DNA from: Daphnia pulex
Lineage: Eukaryota; Arthropoda; Branchiopoda; Diplostraca; Daphniidae
DNA length: 64,000 nucleotides
NCBI RefSeq assembly: GCF_021134715.1
Contig: NC_060023.1
Location: forward strand, 7,998,001-8,062,000
Reading direction: 5' to 3'
In this document: positions 53,042 through 63,080 of the stretch, piece by piece
Layout: each line of letters begins with the position of its first letter
How positions within the stretch are numbered: the stretch's first letter is position 1
Program-made: the position numbers and the translations under genes
Notes under the pieces: generated by a model
What the model was told of the DNA's origin: nothing
What the model saw: only the letters and a program-made list of their open reading frames with translations
Database searches by the model: none

Positions 53042-53978
53042 CTCTTTATGAAATCTTGCTTATAACACAGACTTATAAAGGTGATTTTTTGAGAATTTCC
53101 CTCTAATGCAAGTTAAGGAATAACCGTAGCGAACAAGTGAAACACTTCGACTAATTCGTGACTATTAAAGAAACTCTGTCATTGGGATAAGCAGAGTATG
53201 GCACACCTTTTAAAACATAAGGAAGAATCCCACACAGATAACATATCTATAGTATGTTTTCTTTCGCACGTGTAATCTAGATTTTTTTGGGGCACATAAG
53301 ACCGCATAACATTAGTTTCTAGATTGAATGCATTCCGAGTTGTATTAAAAAGTTTTTTAAGCATGTCTAATACATGGCATTTTTAATGAATTGATGGAAA
53401 TAGGAATGAGGTTTTGCAACCGAAGTTCTTGATCCATATGCTAAAGTGTTTTACGTGTACAAGCAAAATATTAACTAATAGAACATATAGTTATAAGGTT
53501 ATAAGAGGTAAGTATGTTGATGACAAGAACGTTTGTTAATTTCTATTCATTTCTTATTGGCCCTTTTGAATAGCATCTTAATGGAATTTCTTTGATTCTG
53601 GCCTTAGCATATTTCTAAGCAAAGTGAAACAGTACTACTTAATACTTATTATATTTACGTAGTCATTTAGAAAAAACCGCGCATATCTATTGATTTTTAA
53701 AAATAAATAAAAATGTGGTTTTAAACCGTGTATTATTTATCATGTAAAGGTTGACCACCAGAGAGGCAGGACACTAAGTGGTACAACAAAATTTGGCGAT
53801 GGGTGGTGCTGGGTGGTCGATTCAATGTTAAGGGCTGTTATTTGATGAAAGCCGACGAAATCGTTAGTAGCTCACTCCGGGACTTGACTTGGGATGAGTC
53901 ATGTTATATCGCATAACAAATTCTTCGAATGCGTCTAGCAGTCTAGCTTAATCCGCAAATTTTCAAATGTGAAAAATG
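53042..53978. other. Duplicated flanks
   Basis: 53100-53350 is the 5' flank shared with 60900-61180. 53560-53920 is a 3' flank shared with 59400-59750 and 61640-61985 (shared strings include agcaaagtgaaac and gggacttgact). No separate gene. Confidence 0.65.
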
Positions 53979-54142
53979 CTATAGAAGGCCAATGATAAGC
54001 TGTACGGCTTGGAAGCTAAGTTCTGGATAGTTCTTGGTAATTTCCATCCAATCGTTGCTTGAACAAATAGCTTTAGCGTTCTTTGAGATGAAAAATAATG
54101 ATGCTTCCCGAAGTTTTTGTGATCTATGAATATGAGCCAGTA
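53979..54142 (-). pseudogene. MATH-BTB C-terminal fragment (~54 codons)
   Basis: Reads VLAHIHRSQKLREAS, ISKNAKAICSSNDWMEITKN and YPELSFQAVQLIIGLL, then TAG, the exact family C-terminus. Homology stops abruptly at about 54142, beyond which unrelated sequence leads to a CYP4 pseudogene. This marks a recombination or deletion junction. Confidence 0.9.
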
Positions 54143-54698
54143 CTTTAACTTTACTTTAATCAGGTGTCCTTATTCGCTGAGTAGCTGACGCACATGAGAC
54201 CCCACATCAACGCATTCGGTTTCTTTGCTGTGGGAAAACATATTTTTTCCATCGGTAAAGAGCTTTAGTGATTAAAAATCGCAAATAAAATTTTAAATTT
54301 GAGTTTCTTCTTCACTGCAGCTTATAGGATCAACGCTGACTTACTTCCTTATCCTACTGCAGTTTCATTCAGCTGAATAAAAACCACGCATAAATCAAAC
54401 ATAAACTTGGTCTCATTTTGAATTTCCCGGAATTTCCACACTATAGTTTGTGTTTGATCGAGCCTGTAACTCGACCGATAGATGGTATACAAATAATTTT
54501 TCGTTTCCTTTCAAAAATATGACAACACCTTTGTTGTGTTTTTACTTTTTAGTTCGTTCGTGTACAAAACGAAGGTCGAAGCAGGTGTACTCAGGTATCA
54601 AGTGGCCGGATGTATTTACTTTCTAATAGCTAAAAAGCTTATATCTAGTCGCCTAGTGGTTCGCAGTTTTTCTCGTGTGTTGTACTTTGCCAGTGGTA
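54143..54698. other. Sequence upstream of the CYP4 pseudogene
   Basis: No gene seen; probably the old CYP4 promoter region. Confidence 0.45.
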
Positions 54699-56425
54699 AT
54701 GCTAGAATTTGTGACACTGACGTCGCTAATCTTCGTTGTTTTGATCATCTGGTATTGGCTATGAGAGTGCTCCTCTTTTGTTCGTCAAATCGACCGCATT
54801 CCTTGGCCGCCTAAAGTTCCATTCTTTGGAAATGTGTTCGAATTCCTCGAGATGGTTCAGGTAACACACCTTTAATATCAAGGGTCTGCCATCGTTGCGA
54901 TTTCATCCCCCCAATACATAAAAGTATAAAAATATTTTCTTTTCATTTATTATTCGATAAGGATTACATATTTTTTTAAATTATTCAAATTTAGCGTGCT
55001 TACAAGCCAGAAGAATATCGACAAGAGCAGCTACTACATGCTATTTATATGGAACCTTGGCTTGGCAATGGCTTGTTATTATCAATATCTGGTAAATTCA
55101 ATTACATTAAGGGAGATAAATAATAAAAATAACGCAAATCCATTTTAAAGGTGACAAATGGAAAAAGGACCGCCGGCTGCTGACACCAGCGTTTCACTTT
55201 CAGATTTTGGGAGATTTTTTTGAAGTTTTCCATAGAAATGCTGATGTCAACGCATAGCAGAGCAGATTATCAACCGGCTAACGGACAGCGAGGAAATCGA
55301 CATTTTTCCTATGATATCACGCTGCACCTTAGATATCATATCCGGTAATGATTTTTTTTTCTTTTTTCAAACAGGTGTTTTCTATTTGTTGTTCTATTGT
55401 GAATCATACCTTTACTTTGTGTGATGTTCTCGGCTTCTATAATTTCGTAGCTAACCCAACTTAACTGAATATTTTTCAAATATTCTCCAATATGTCTAAT
55501 TATAGAGGCTGCCATGGGTATTAAAGTGAATAAAGTCAATACGCAAACCGAGTCGGTTTCGGAGTACATCAAATCGATTGATTGGTAACTGTGGCTAAAC
55601 TTGTAACGAATATTAAATCAATTCTTTAAATTGTTCAAACACATGCATAGAGGAGAAGAAATGACGCGAGGCAGATTTTATATTCCGTCCTTAATGGCTT
55701 ATAAAATTAAATTCGACGTTTCATTTTACAGGTGCTACGAGATAGAAAACAACAAATCGAAAATACCAAATCTGATGACGAAATCGATCCGGTTGACGAA
55801 ATCTGATGAGTCGAAAATGAGCGCTCGTAAGTAAAATGCCATCCAAGAAATTGCTCATCAATTTTAAGATTTGTTTGTTCGATAAATCGCAGGGAAGAGA
55901 AAACCTTTTTTCGATTTGTTGTTGGAAACCGCTAAACGAGAAACGGAGTTGAGCGAATCAGTACATACAGAGCCAAGTCAACACTTTTATGAATGCGGCA
56001 ATTTTTGACTTCTCTTAAAATTAAAGATTTTTCTTCGAAAGTTAATTGCGTTACTTCCATCTAAAAGGGTCATGATACCACGTCGGTTGCTCTGACTTGG
56101 TTTCTTTATTGTATGGCAACTCATTCGGAAGAGCATCAGGTGCTACTAAAGATTTCAGATTCTTCTATAATCAGTTGCCGTAACTTGTTTATAAATCTCA
56201 TTTCAGGAACGCGTCTATGAAGAACTCCTGGAATATTTCGGCGAATCAAACCGACATTTTGCCTAATTTGAAATATATGGAGTGTTACATGAAAGATTCC
56301 ATCCGTCGTTACCCTAGCGTCGCCAATTTTCATCGACAAATCAGCGAACAAGTTCAACTGGGCGACTACACTCTTCCGGTCGGAGCTTCGGTTAGCGTTC
56401 AGGTTTATACGCTTCACCGTAATGT
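54699..56425 (+). pseudogene. Cytochrome P450 family 4 pseudogene
   Basis: Exon remnants occur in the correct CYP4 order. ATG at 54699 with a membrane anchor and IDRIPWPPKVPFFGNVFEFL (in-frame TGA before it). About 54995: EEYRQEQLLHAI and PWLGNGLLLS. About 55150: GDKWKKDRRLLTPAFHFQIL, then a frameshift, then TDSEEIDIFPMISRCTLDII. About 55505: EAAMGIKVNKVNTQTESVSE. About 55732: VLRDRKQQIEN. About 55892: GKRKPFFDLLLETAKRE. About 56068: GHDTTSVALTWF, the I-helix oxygen-binding motif. About 56206: ERVYEELLEYF, a frameshift, then CYMKDSIRRYPSV and YTLPVGASVSVQVYTLHRN. It ends before the heme-binding cysteine region, where the duplicated MATH-BTB flank begins. Several stops and frameshifts; non-functional as a P450. 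Confidence 0.9.
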
Positions 56426-56436
56426 CAGGATACGCT

Positions 56437-56930
56437 TCAGGCCGTCGCAGGATACGCCTGTCTTGTGTAAATCTCCTTTTGTTACTGATCGGACCACTCC
56501 TCTGGTCGCACAGTCGTCATTATTTTTACTTCTTTATGAAAGAGGTCTCTACCCTTGTTTTGTTTTACGCACCTTTCCCCATTTTTTTTTTACTGGAACT
56601 GAAATCTGATCGGATAATTGCAATGTATTTGAGCTTCTTGACAAATCGGATAATTTTTTCCCCGATACTATAAAAAAATAACATTTAGAGTTTCAAGTAA
56701 GCACATGATATTTTTTTCTTTATAAATCATAAACAATTCTAGATTCATCAATTTCGCTTGTCCGTTAAAAAGTATTTGAACCACTAAAATTTACAAAAGC
56801 GTAGCCTACGTCTGTTAATTAATTATCGATTAAACCAATTTCGGGAAGTTTATAGAAGAATTGTTTTTTTTGTGCTTCTGATCTTAATAGGCATCGATCT
56901 TATCTAATGTAAACAGACAGTAAGATACGA
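56437..56930. repeat. Right copy of the segmental duplication
   Basis: Matches 50957-51400. Its left edge falls within or next to the CYP4 exon, so the duplication (or a later deletion) cut off the 3' part of the CYP4 gene. Confidence 0.85.
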
Positions 56931-57366
56931 TCTCAGATAACAGATAATGATATCGTGCTGCTATCCAGGTTATTGCTACATTGCTACATTATTTGCTATA
57001 CAGATAAAAGCCAGCAAGACTGAAGCAAGCATTTTGCCGCATTTTGCCATTCTTTTAACACCACGTATCATTCGTAGTAGACTTTGTTTCAAGCCTAGAA
57101 ATGTGTACTAATAACGAAAAGGTAATCACGGCTTCATATTTAATTTAAAATATTTAGAATGAAATAGTATTTGAATAGTAATATTTATTGTATTTGAAAC
57201 ACCATTAAAATAGCAATTGGTGTTACAGTAGTATAGTAGTATAGCCTACCATACCCGACTTTGCTGCTATACATGCTAAATCAATTTACCAAATGTTAAA
57301 ATAATCTTTGGGTGCTGTGTGGTGCCGTGTTCGATTGATTCGTCAACATTGTCAATGTGGAAAGTG
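56931..57366. other. 3' flank of the 57367 gene
   Basis: AT-rich; parallels the flank at 51420-52003 in part. No gene seen. Confidence 0.5.
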
Positions 57367-58389
57367 CTATACACTAAGCATAAGTTGCGTTACTTGGAAG
57401 CAAATTTCTGGATAGTTCTTAATAATTGTCATCCAATCCTTACGTGAACAAACGGCTTTTGCGTTTTTTGTGATGAAATCTATTGAAGCTTCGTAAAGTT
57501 TTGGTGAATAGTGGTCATAGGACAACACCAGGTACTGTGCCGCGTTTCCTACCTTCAGCTTCCGGGATAAAACAAGAGCGCATTCTTCTTTTAATGTCTC
57601 AACCGAATATTTGTCTGCCGCGACAAACAATTCAGCAGCATCCACGTTTCTTCCGCTGTTGAAATTTCCAGTGTAAATGTAACAAAGAAGCTCTTCGAAA
57701 ACCTCGGGGTTGATGTCATTGATTTCGACCACTTTTTCTTGGTTTTCTCTTAAGTTGAGTTGAAACATTGCCGCCAATACGGGACTCCCGGAAGCGAGGA
57801 TTAGGGTGTGAGCTTTGATGGATTTTCCTTGGCAATTAAAAGTGACATCAGACAAAGTTTTGGTATTCCACAGAGTTAACAAGTGATCAAGGACATGCTG
57901 TGTTCCATTTTTTGAAGAAATCACAGAATTTGGGGTTAAATCAATGAGAATATGAAAAATAAGTGGGTTCTCTTTTCCGCAGTAATTGCAACGAATTGGC
58001 GTGATGCAACGTCTACATCCGAAAATTATGGACGCGTCCCACATCGCTGTCAGTTTTGATTGATTCAAAGTCATCTTTTGTTGTTCGCGATCTTTAGTCG
58101 CATGAATCAGTATAGTTTCCAAATCAATTTGTTTCGTGTGATTTTTTCCAATACGGGACAGAATTTCAATTTCAAGAACTATTTGCTGTCCTTCCGTTTT
58201 GCAAGTGAGTATAAAAGAATCAACGACATCCGTCAGAGTTGAAACGTTTACCTGGGTTTGAGTAGGATTTCCAGTCTTTCCAGTATTTTGACCCACTTTG
58301 TGGAATCCGTGAAAGTCATCTGATGGCGTGTATGTGGCATCCCAAATGATATGAAGTAATCCTTCTTTGATTTTGCTGGCTGATGCCAT
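57367..58389 (-). CDS. MATH-BTB protein with CX2C-X5-CX2C insert
   Basis: Intronless, 340 aa, starting MASASKIKEGLLHIIWDATY. The MATH loop carries C125, C128, C134 and C137 (GCRRCITPIRCNYCGKE), the same spacing as in the plus-strand genes at 23392 and 28831. BTB reads LSDVTFNC, HTLILASGSPVLAAMFQ, LLCYIYTGNFNSGRN; BACK reads VAADKYSVETLKEECA, NAAQYLVLSYDH, IIKNYPEICFQVTQLM. Frame intact. Expected Cullin-3 adaptor; substrate unknown. Confidence 0.93.
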   Translation of the reverse strand: MASASKIKEGLLHIIWDATYTPSDDFHGFHKVGQNTGKTGNPTQTQVNVSTLTDVVDSFILTCKTEGQQIVLEIEILSRIGKNHTKQIDLETILIHATKDREQQKMTLNQSKLTAMWDASIIFGCRRCITPIRCNYCGKENPLIFHILIDLTPNSVISSKNGTQHVLDHLLTLWNTKTLSDVTFNCQGKSIKAHTLILASGSPVLAAMFQLNLRENQEKVVEINDINPEVFEELLCYIYTGNFNSGRNVDAAELFVAADKYSVETLKEECALVLSRKLKVGNAAQYLVLSYDHYSPKLYEASIDFITKNAKAVCSRKDWMTIIKNYPEICFQVTQLMLSV

Positions 58390-58589
58390 ATTTTTAATGA
58401 AGTCCTTTTACAATGTTAATCTCATATAGGGTTAGGCGATTCTTTGGTGCGAATTGCAAAACACACTAACGCCACCAGCTACTGGAACAACTCTGCCAGT
58501 AAATTGATGTAATACAATGGCGGTCCAGTTATCAGGCCACCCGCTTATCGGGCCAGTTAAAGGGCTGCACCTGATCAGCGCCATCATGT

Positions 58590-59048
58590 GGGATCGAAGA
58601 GGAAGAAGAAGAGAAAAATTTAGTTTTTCTAGAATTGTTTGAAATATTGCTGCTAATACTTCTACTGCTAATAATTCCGGAAGCCAGGATCAGGGTGTGA
58701 GCTTTAATGTTTTTGTTCTTGCAATTCAAAGTTACATCAAACAAAGTTTTAGTATTCCACAGATTTAACAAGTGATCAAGGACATGGTTGGATCCTTTTT
58801 TTTTATAGAAATCACGGATTCAGGATTTGAATCAATGAGAATATCTAAACCAAGTGAGCATGATTTCCCACAGTAATTGCAACGTATCTGCCTGGGGAAA
58901 CGTATACATCCGAAATTCCCAGAATTTGTGGATACGACCCAATTCGCGCTCCATTTTGATTGATTGTAAGTCATCATTTGTTGTACGTGATCTTTGGTCG
59001 CAAAAATCAGTATAGTTTCCCATTCAAATTGGTTCGTGGGCTTTCTAC
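58590..59048 (-). pseudogene. MATH-BTB pseudogene, truncated at both ends
   Basis: Starts inside MATH (QFEWETILIFATKDHVQQ), keeps YNQSKWSANW and the cysteine region IRCNYCGK, then shifts frame in an A-run near 58800 (GGATCC after AAAAAAAAA). BTB resumes in another frame (LLNLWNTKTLFDVTLNCKNK, then HTLILASGI) and breaks up after about 58640. Both the N-terminus and everything after the BTB start are lost. Confidence 0.9.
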
Positions 59049-59833
59049 TTTCTAGTCATTAAGGCTGTGTCCAGAGGGTCGGTTACACCGCACCGAGCTC
59101 TGTCGTTGTCTCGTTCCCAAGGCTAACGCCAGATTAATTGGATTGGATGTAGAAACGTTATGACATAGAAAAACCACCAAAATCAGGCTCAACATATTAA
59201 CTGATATGGCAGTAGCGCCCGTTGATACTCGCGTTGATATCAAGGAAATTTGATTACAGTTCCGTTTCTCGATAGTTAATATACGTTAGTACTAAAATTA
59301 AGATATAATAAGAACTTATAAGATTGATGAAATTAGCGTGAGCTCCTCCTATAGGATGCTGCAATACACCAATGCACATCAGTATCAATTAGATATGTAT
59401 TCATTTGGTTTTTTCTGACATCAGTTGGATTTTAATAAACATTCTTCGCTTCTGGCCTATCAAAGCAAAGTGAAACGTACTTACTTAATTATACATTATA
59501 ATCTCATGCAACGCAATCTATTGTTAACAAAACAAAAATAAACAAATAAAAATGCGGTTTGCGCCGTGTAGGCTATTATCTTTTAAAAATTGGTCATCAG
59601 AGGCATGGCATGAAGGTACAGTAAGAAACTTGTGACCATGGGTGTTGTGTCGGTCGATAATAAGGCTATGATTTGATAAAAGCCGACGAAATCATAGTAG
59701 CGTACCATGGGACTTGACTTTGGCTATATCACTTGAGTCATGCTATATTACTTTATAATTCAAATTATAACAAATACTTCGGATATGCGTTCACGTTCAG
59801 TTGGTTCCGCAAGTTATATCAACGTGGAAAATG
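59049..59833. other. Duplicated 3' flank of the 59834 gene
   Basis: 59400-59750 is a copy of the flank also seen at 53560-53920 and 61640-61985. No gene seen. Confidence 0.6.
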
Positions 59834-60853
59834 CTATAGAAGGCCAAGGATAAGCTGCGTGGCCTGGAAGCAAAGTTCTGGATAGTTCTTGGTTATTTCC
59901 ATCCAATCCTTGCTTGAACAGATAGCTTTTGCGTTCTTAGAGATGAAATCTAATGATGCTTCGTGAAGTTTTGGTGAATCATGAAGATGTGCCAGCACCA
60001 GATACTGTGCCGCGTTTTCTACCTTCAACTCCCGGGATAAAACAAGAGCGCACTCTTCCTTTAATGCCTCAACCGCATATTTGTCTGCTGCAACCAACAA
60101 TTCAGCAGCATCCACGTTTCTTCCGCTGTTGAAATTTCCATTGTAAATGTAACAAAGAAGCTCTTCGAAAACCTCGGGGTTGATATCTTTGATTTCGACT
60201 ACTTTTTCTTGGTTTTCTCTAAAATTGTGCTGAAACATTGCTGCTAATACGGGACTCCCGGAAGCGAGGATTAGAGTGTGAGCTTTAATGTTTTTGTTCT
60301 TGCAATTGAAAGTGACATCAGACAAAGTTTTGGTATTCCACAAATTTAACAAGTGATCAAGAACGTGCCTTGATCCTTTTTTCACAGAAATCACAGAATC
60401 TGGGGTAAAATCAATGAAAATATCAAAACAAAGTAGACGTGGGCTTTCTCTTCCGCAGGAATTGCAACGAGTTTGCGTTACTAACTGCTGAAAAACGAAA
60501 TTTTTTGTTACGTTCCACGTCGCTGACCATTTCGATTGGTTTAAAGTCATCTTCTGTTGCAAGCGATCTTTGCGATCTTTGCTCGCATGGATTAGTATGG
60601 TTTCAAAGTCAAATGGTTTTTTCTGGTTTCCAGCAATGACGGTTTCTATTTCAAGAATTATTTGTTGCTCATCCATTGTGCAAGTAAGTAGGAAAGAATT
60701 AACGACATCCGTTAGTTTTGAAACGTCTACCTGTGTAGATTGATGCGTTGGTGCTTTAAAAAGTGCGAGAAGTCCTGTCTGCTGTATGGTAAGTGGAGCA
60801 TCCCATGAAATATGGATTAATCCTTCTTTGATTTTTTGGGCTGATGATACCAT
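59834..60853 (-). CDS. MATH-BTB protein, cysteine-array subfamily
   Basis: Intronless, 339 aa from the ATG at 60853 (MVSSAQKIKEGLIHISW); an in-frame ATG-less extension to 60910 is ignored because paralogs start here. MATH keeps a single cysteine pair (RCNSCGRES). BTB reads LSDVTFNC, HTLILASGSPVLAAMFQ, CYIYNGNFNSGRN (Asn for the usual Thr); BACK reads VAADKYAVEALKEECA, NAAQYLVLAHLHD, ITKNYPELCFQATQLILGLL. It is the intact sister of the 52004 gene, with a shared promoter region at 60900-61180. Confidence 0.93.
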   Translation of the reverse strand: MVSSAQKIKEGLIHISWDAPLTIQQTGLLALFKAPTHQSTQVDVSKLTDVVNSFLLTCTMDEQQIILEIETVIAGNQKKPFDFETILIHASKDRKDRLQQKMTLNQSKWSATWNVTKNFVFQQLVTQTRCNSCGRESPRLLCFDIFIDFTPDSVISVKKGSRHVLDHLLNLWNTKTLSDVTFNCKNKNIKAHTLILASGSPVLAAMFQHNFRENQEKVVEIKDINPEVFEELLCYIYNGNFNSGRNVDAAELLVAADKYAVEALKEECALVLSRELKVENAAQYLVLAHLHDSPKLHEASLDFISKNAKAICSSKDWMEITKNYPELCFQATQLILGLL

Positions 60854-62063
60854 CTCTTTATTAAATCTTATTAAACAGTTTAATAAAAGTAATTTTGTTA
60901 AGCAAAACACTCTAATGCAAGTTGAGGAATAACTGTAGCGAACAAGTGAAACACTTTGACTTATTCGTGACCATTAAACAAATGCTGTCATCGGGACAAG
61001 CAGTGTATGCCAGTATGGCACTCCTTTTAAGACATAAAGCATTATCCGACACACAGATAACATATCTATAAAGAATTTTTTTTTCTTTCGCTCGTTGTTT
61101 AATCTAGATTTTGTCGGAGCACATAGGACCGCATAAGACTATATAGATAGTTAAGCAATCTGATATATTGAGATAAGAATCTCTTTTTTCTTCAACTGAT
61201 GGATCGTCTTTCCAACGATTTTCGTTTTTAGCAGTTTCTACACTGATGCGATGTCAATTAAATTTACGAAATACAGATCAACGTTGAGAAGGAGGAAGCA
61301 CACAGTATTTATAATGGCTCGATCTTAAGGTGCTTTTTTAGAAAGCAGTAAAGACTGGAGGGAATGGGACAGATTATTGGACGAGTGGAAAAGAAATTGC
61401 GAAATAGCTCACTGGAAAGGAAGCGGAAAAATTCATTGATACAATACTGCGGGTTATATATAGTAGCTATAATTAAGCATCTGAAATAATTCCAGGAACG
61501 TCCAGGACGATGTAAAAAGAAATGAATTTCCGATGTAAGGCAAGCCATCAAAACTCGTACACAAAATATAAACTTAAACTTATTCGGCGGTAGGTAACTT
61601 GATTTGTCAAGACGATCAGCAATTGTTAATTTTTATTAATTTTTTCATTATTGGCCATCTTGGCGGTTGGATCTAAATATAATTTCTTTGCGTCTGTCTT
61701 TAATATAAGCAAAGTGAAACAGTAGGCTTATTATTCATTTTAAAACCCACGCTCAATTTATTGATGAAAGAAAAATAATAAAAAAATTGCGGTTTGTGCC
61801 GTGTATTATCTTTTGAAAATTGGCCACCACAGGCATGGCTACTAAGTGGTACACAAGAAACGCAAGAAACGTATACGATGGATGGTGGGTCGGTCAATGG
61901 TAGGCTACACATGATTTGATAAAAAATCATTAGCTAGTTACTCTGGGACTTCACTAGTGATGACTGATGAGTCATACTGATGATGAGTCACTATATTTCA
62001 AAATGTAAAATTTTTTCTGATGCCTTCAGTTTGTTTCCCAAGTTTCATCAATGTGGAAAAAAA
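60854..62063. other. Promoter of the 59834 gene and duplicated flanks
   Basis: 60900-61180 matches 53100-53350. 61400-61450 (gaaaggaagcgga) recurs near 63725. 61640-61985 is the third copy of the shared 3' flank. No gene seen. Confidence 0.6.
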
Positions 62064-63080
62064 CTATAGAAGACCAATGATAAGCTGCGTGGCCTGGAAG
62101 CTAAGTTCTGGATAGTTCTTGGTAATTTCCATCCAATCCTTGCGTGAACAGATAGCTTTTGCGTTCTTAGAGATGAAATCTAATGAGGCTTCGCGAAGTT
62201 TTGGTGAATTATAGAGATGTGCCAGCACCAGGTAATGTGCCGCGTTTTCTACCTTCAACTTCCGGGATAAAATAAGAGCGCACTCTTCTTTTAATGTCTC
62301 AACCGCATATTTGTCTGCTGCAACTAGCAATTCAGCAACATTCACGTTTCTTCCGCTGTTGAAATTTCCAGTGTAAATGTAACAAAGAAGTTCTTCGAAA
62401 ATCTCGGGATCGATGTCTTTGATTTCGACCACTTTTTCTTGGTTTTCTCGAAAGTTGTGTTGAAACATTGCTGCCAATACGGGACTTCCGGAAGCGAGGA
62501 TTAGGGTGTGAGCTTTGATGTTATAGTTCTTGCAACTAAAAGTGACATCAGACAAAGTCTTGGTATTCCACAGATTTAACAAGTGATCAAGGACATGCTT
62601 TGATCCTTTTTTTGGAGAAATCACAAAATCTGGGGTTAAATCAATGAGAATATCAAAACCCATTGAACTTTCTCTCCCGCAGGAATTGCAACGATTTTGC
62701 GTGGTGCTCTGTTGAAATCCGTAATTTAGGAATACGTTCCACTTCGCTCTCCATTTGGATTGAGCATAAGTCATCTTTTGCTGCACGCGATCTTTGGTCG
62801 CATGAATTTGTATGGTTTTCAATTCAAATTGCTTCGTCTGCTTTCCACCAATAGGGGATTCAGATTCTATTTCAAGAACTATTTGATGTCCTTCCATTTT
62901 GCAAATGAGTTCGAAAGAATCAACAACATCCACCAATGTTGAAACGTTTACCGAAGTACGTTTGATTTCAAAACTTTGACCCCGGTTATGATTTCTGTAA
63001 TAATTTAGTTCGTTCGGCAATGCTTCGATATACCATGAAATAGAAAGTAATCCTTCTTTGATTTCTTTTACTGATGCCAT
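62064..63080 (-). CDS. MATH-BTB protein, cysteine-array subfamily
   Basis: Intronless, 338 aa, starting MASVKEIKEGLLSISW. MATH keeps one cysteine pair (RCNSCGRES). BTB reads LSDVTFSC, HTLILASGSPVLAAMFQ, LLCYIYTGNFNSGRN; BACK reads VAADKYAVETLKEECA, NAAHYLVLAHLYN, ITKNYPELSFQATQLIIGLL. Frame intact. It is the outermost gene of the minus-strand array seen here; its C-terminus is the closest match to the fragment at 53979. Confidence 0.93.
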   Translation of the reverse strand: MASVKEIKEGLLSISWYIEALPNELNYYRNHNRGQSFEIKRTSVNVSTLVDVVDSFELICKMEGHQIVLEIESESPIGGKQTKQFELKTIQIHATKDRVQQKMTYAQSKWRAKWNVFLNYGFQQSTTQNRCNSCGRESSMGFDILIDLTPDFVISPKKGSKHVLDHLLNLWNTKTLSDVTFSCKNYNIKAHTLILASGSPVLAAMFQHNFRENQEKVVEIKDIDPEIFEELLCYIYTGNFNSGRNVNVAELLVAADKYAVETLKEECALILSRKLKVENAAHYLVLAHLYNSPKLREASLDFISKNAKAICSRKDWMEITKNYPELSFQATQLIIGLL

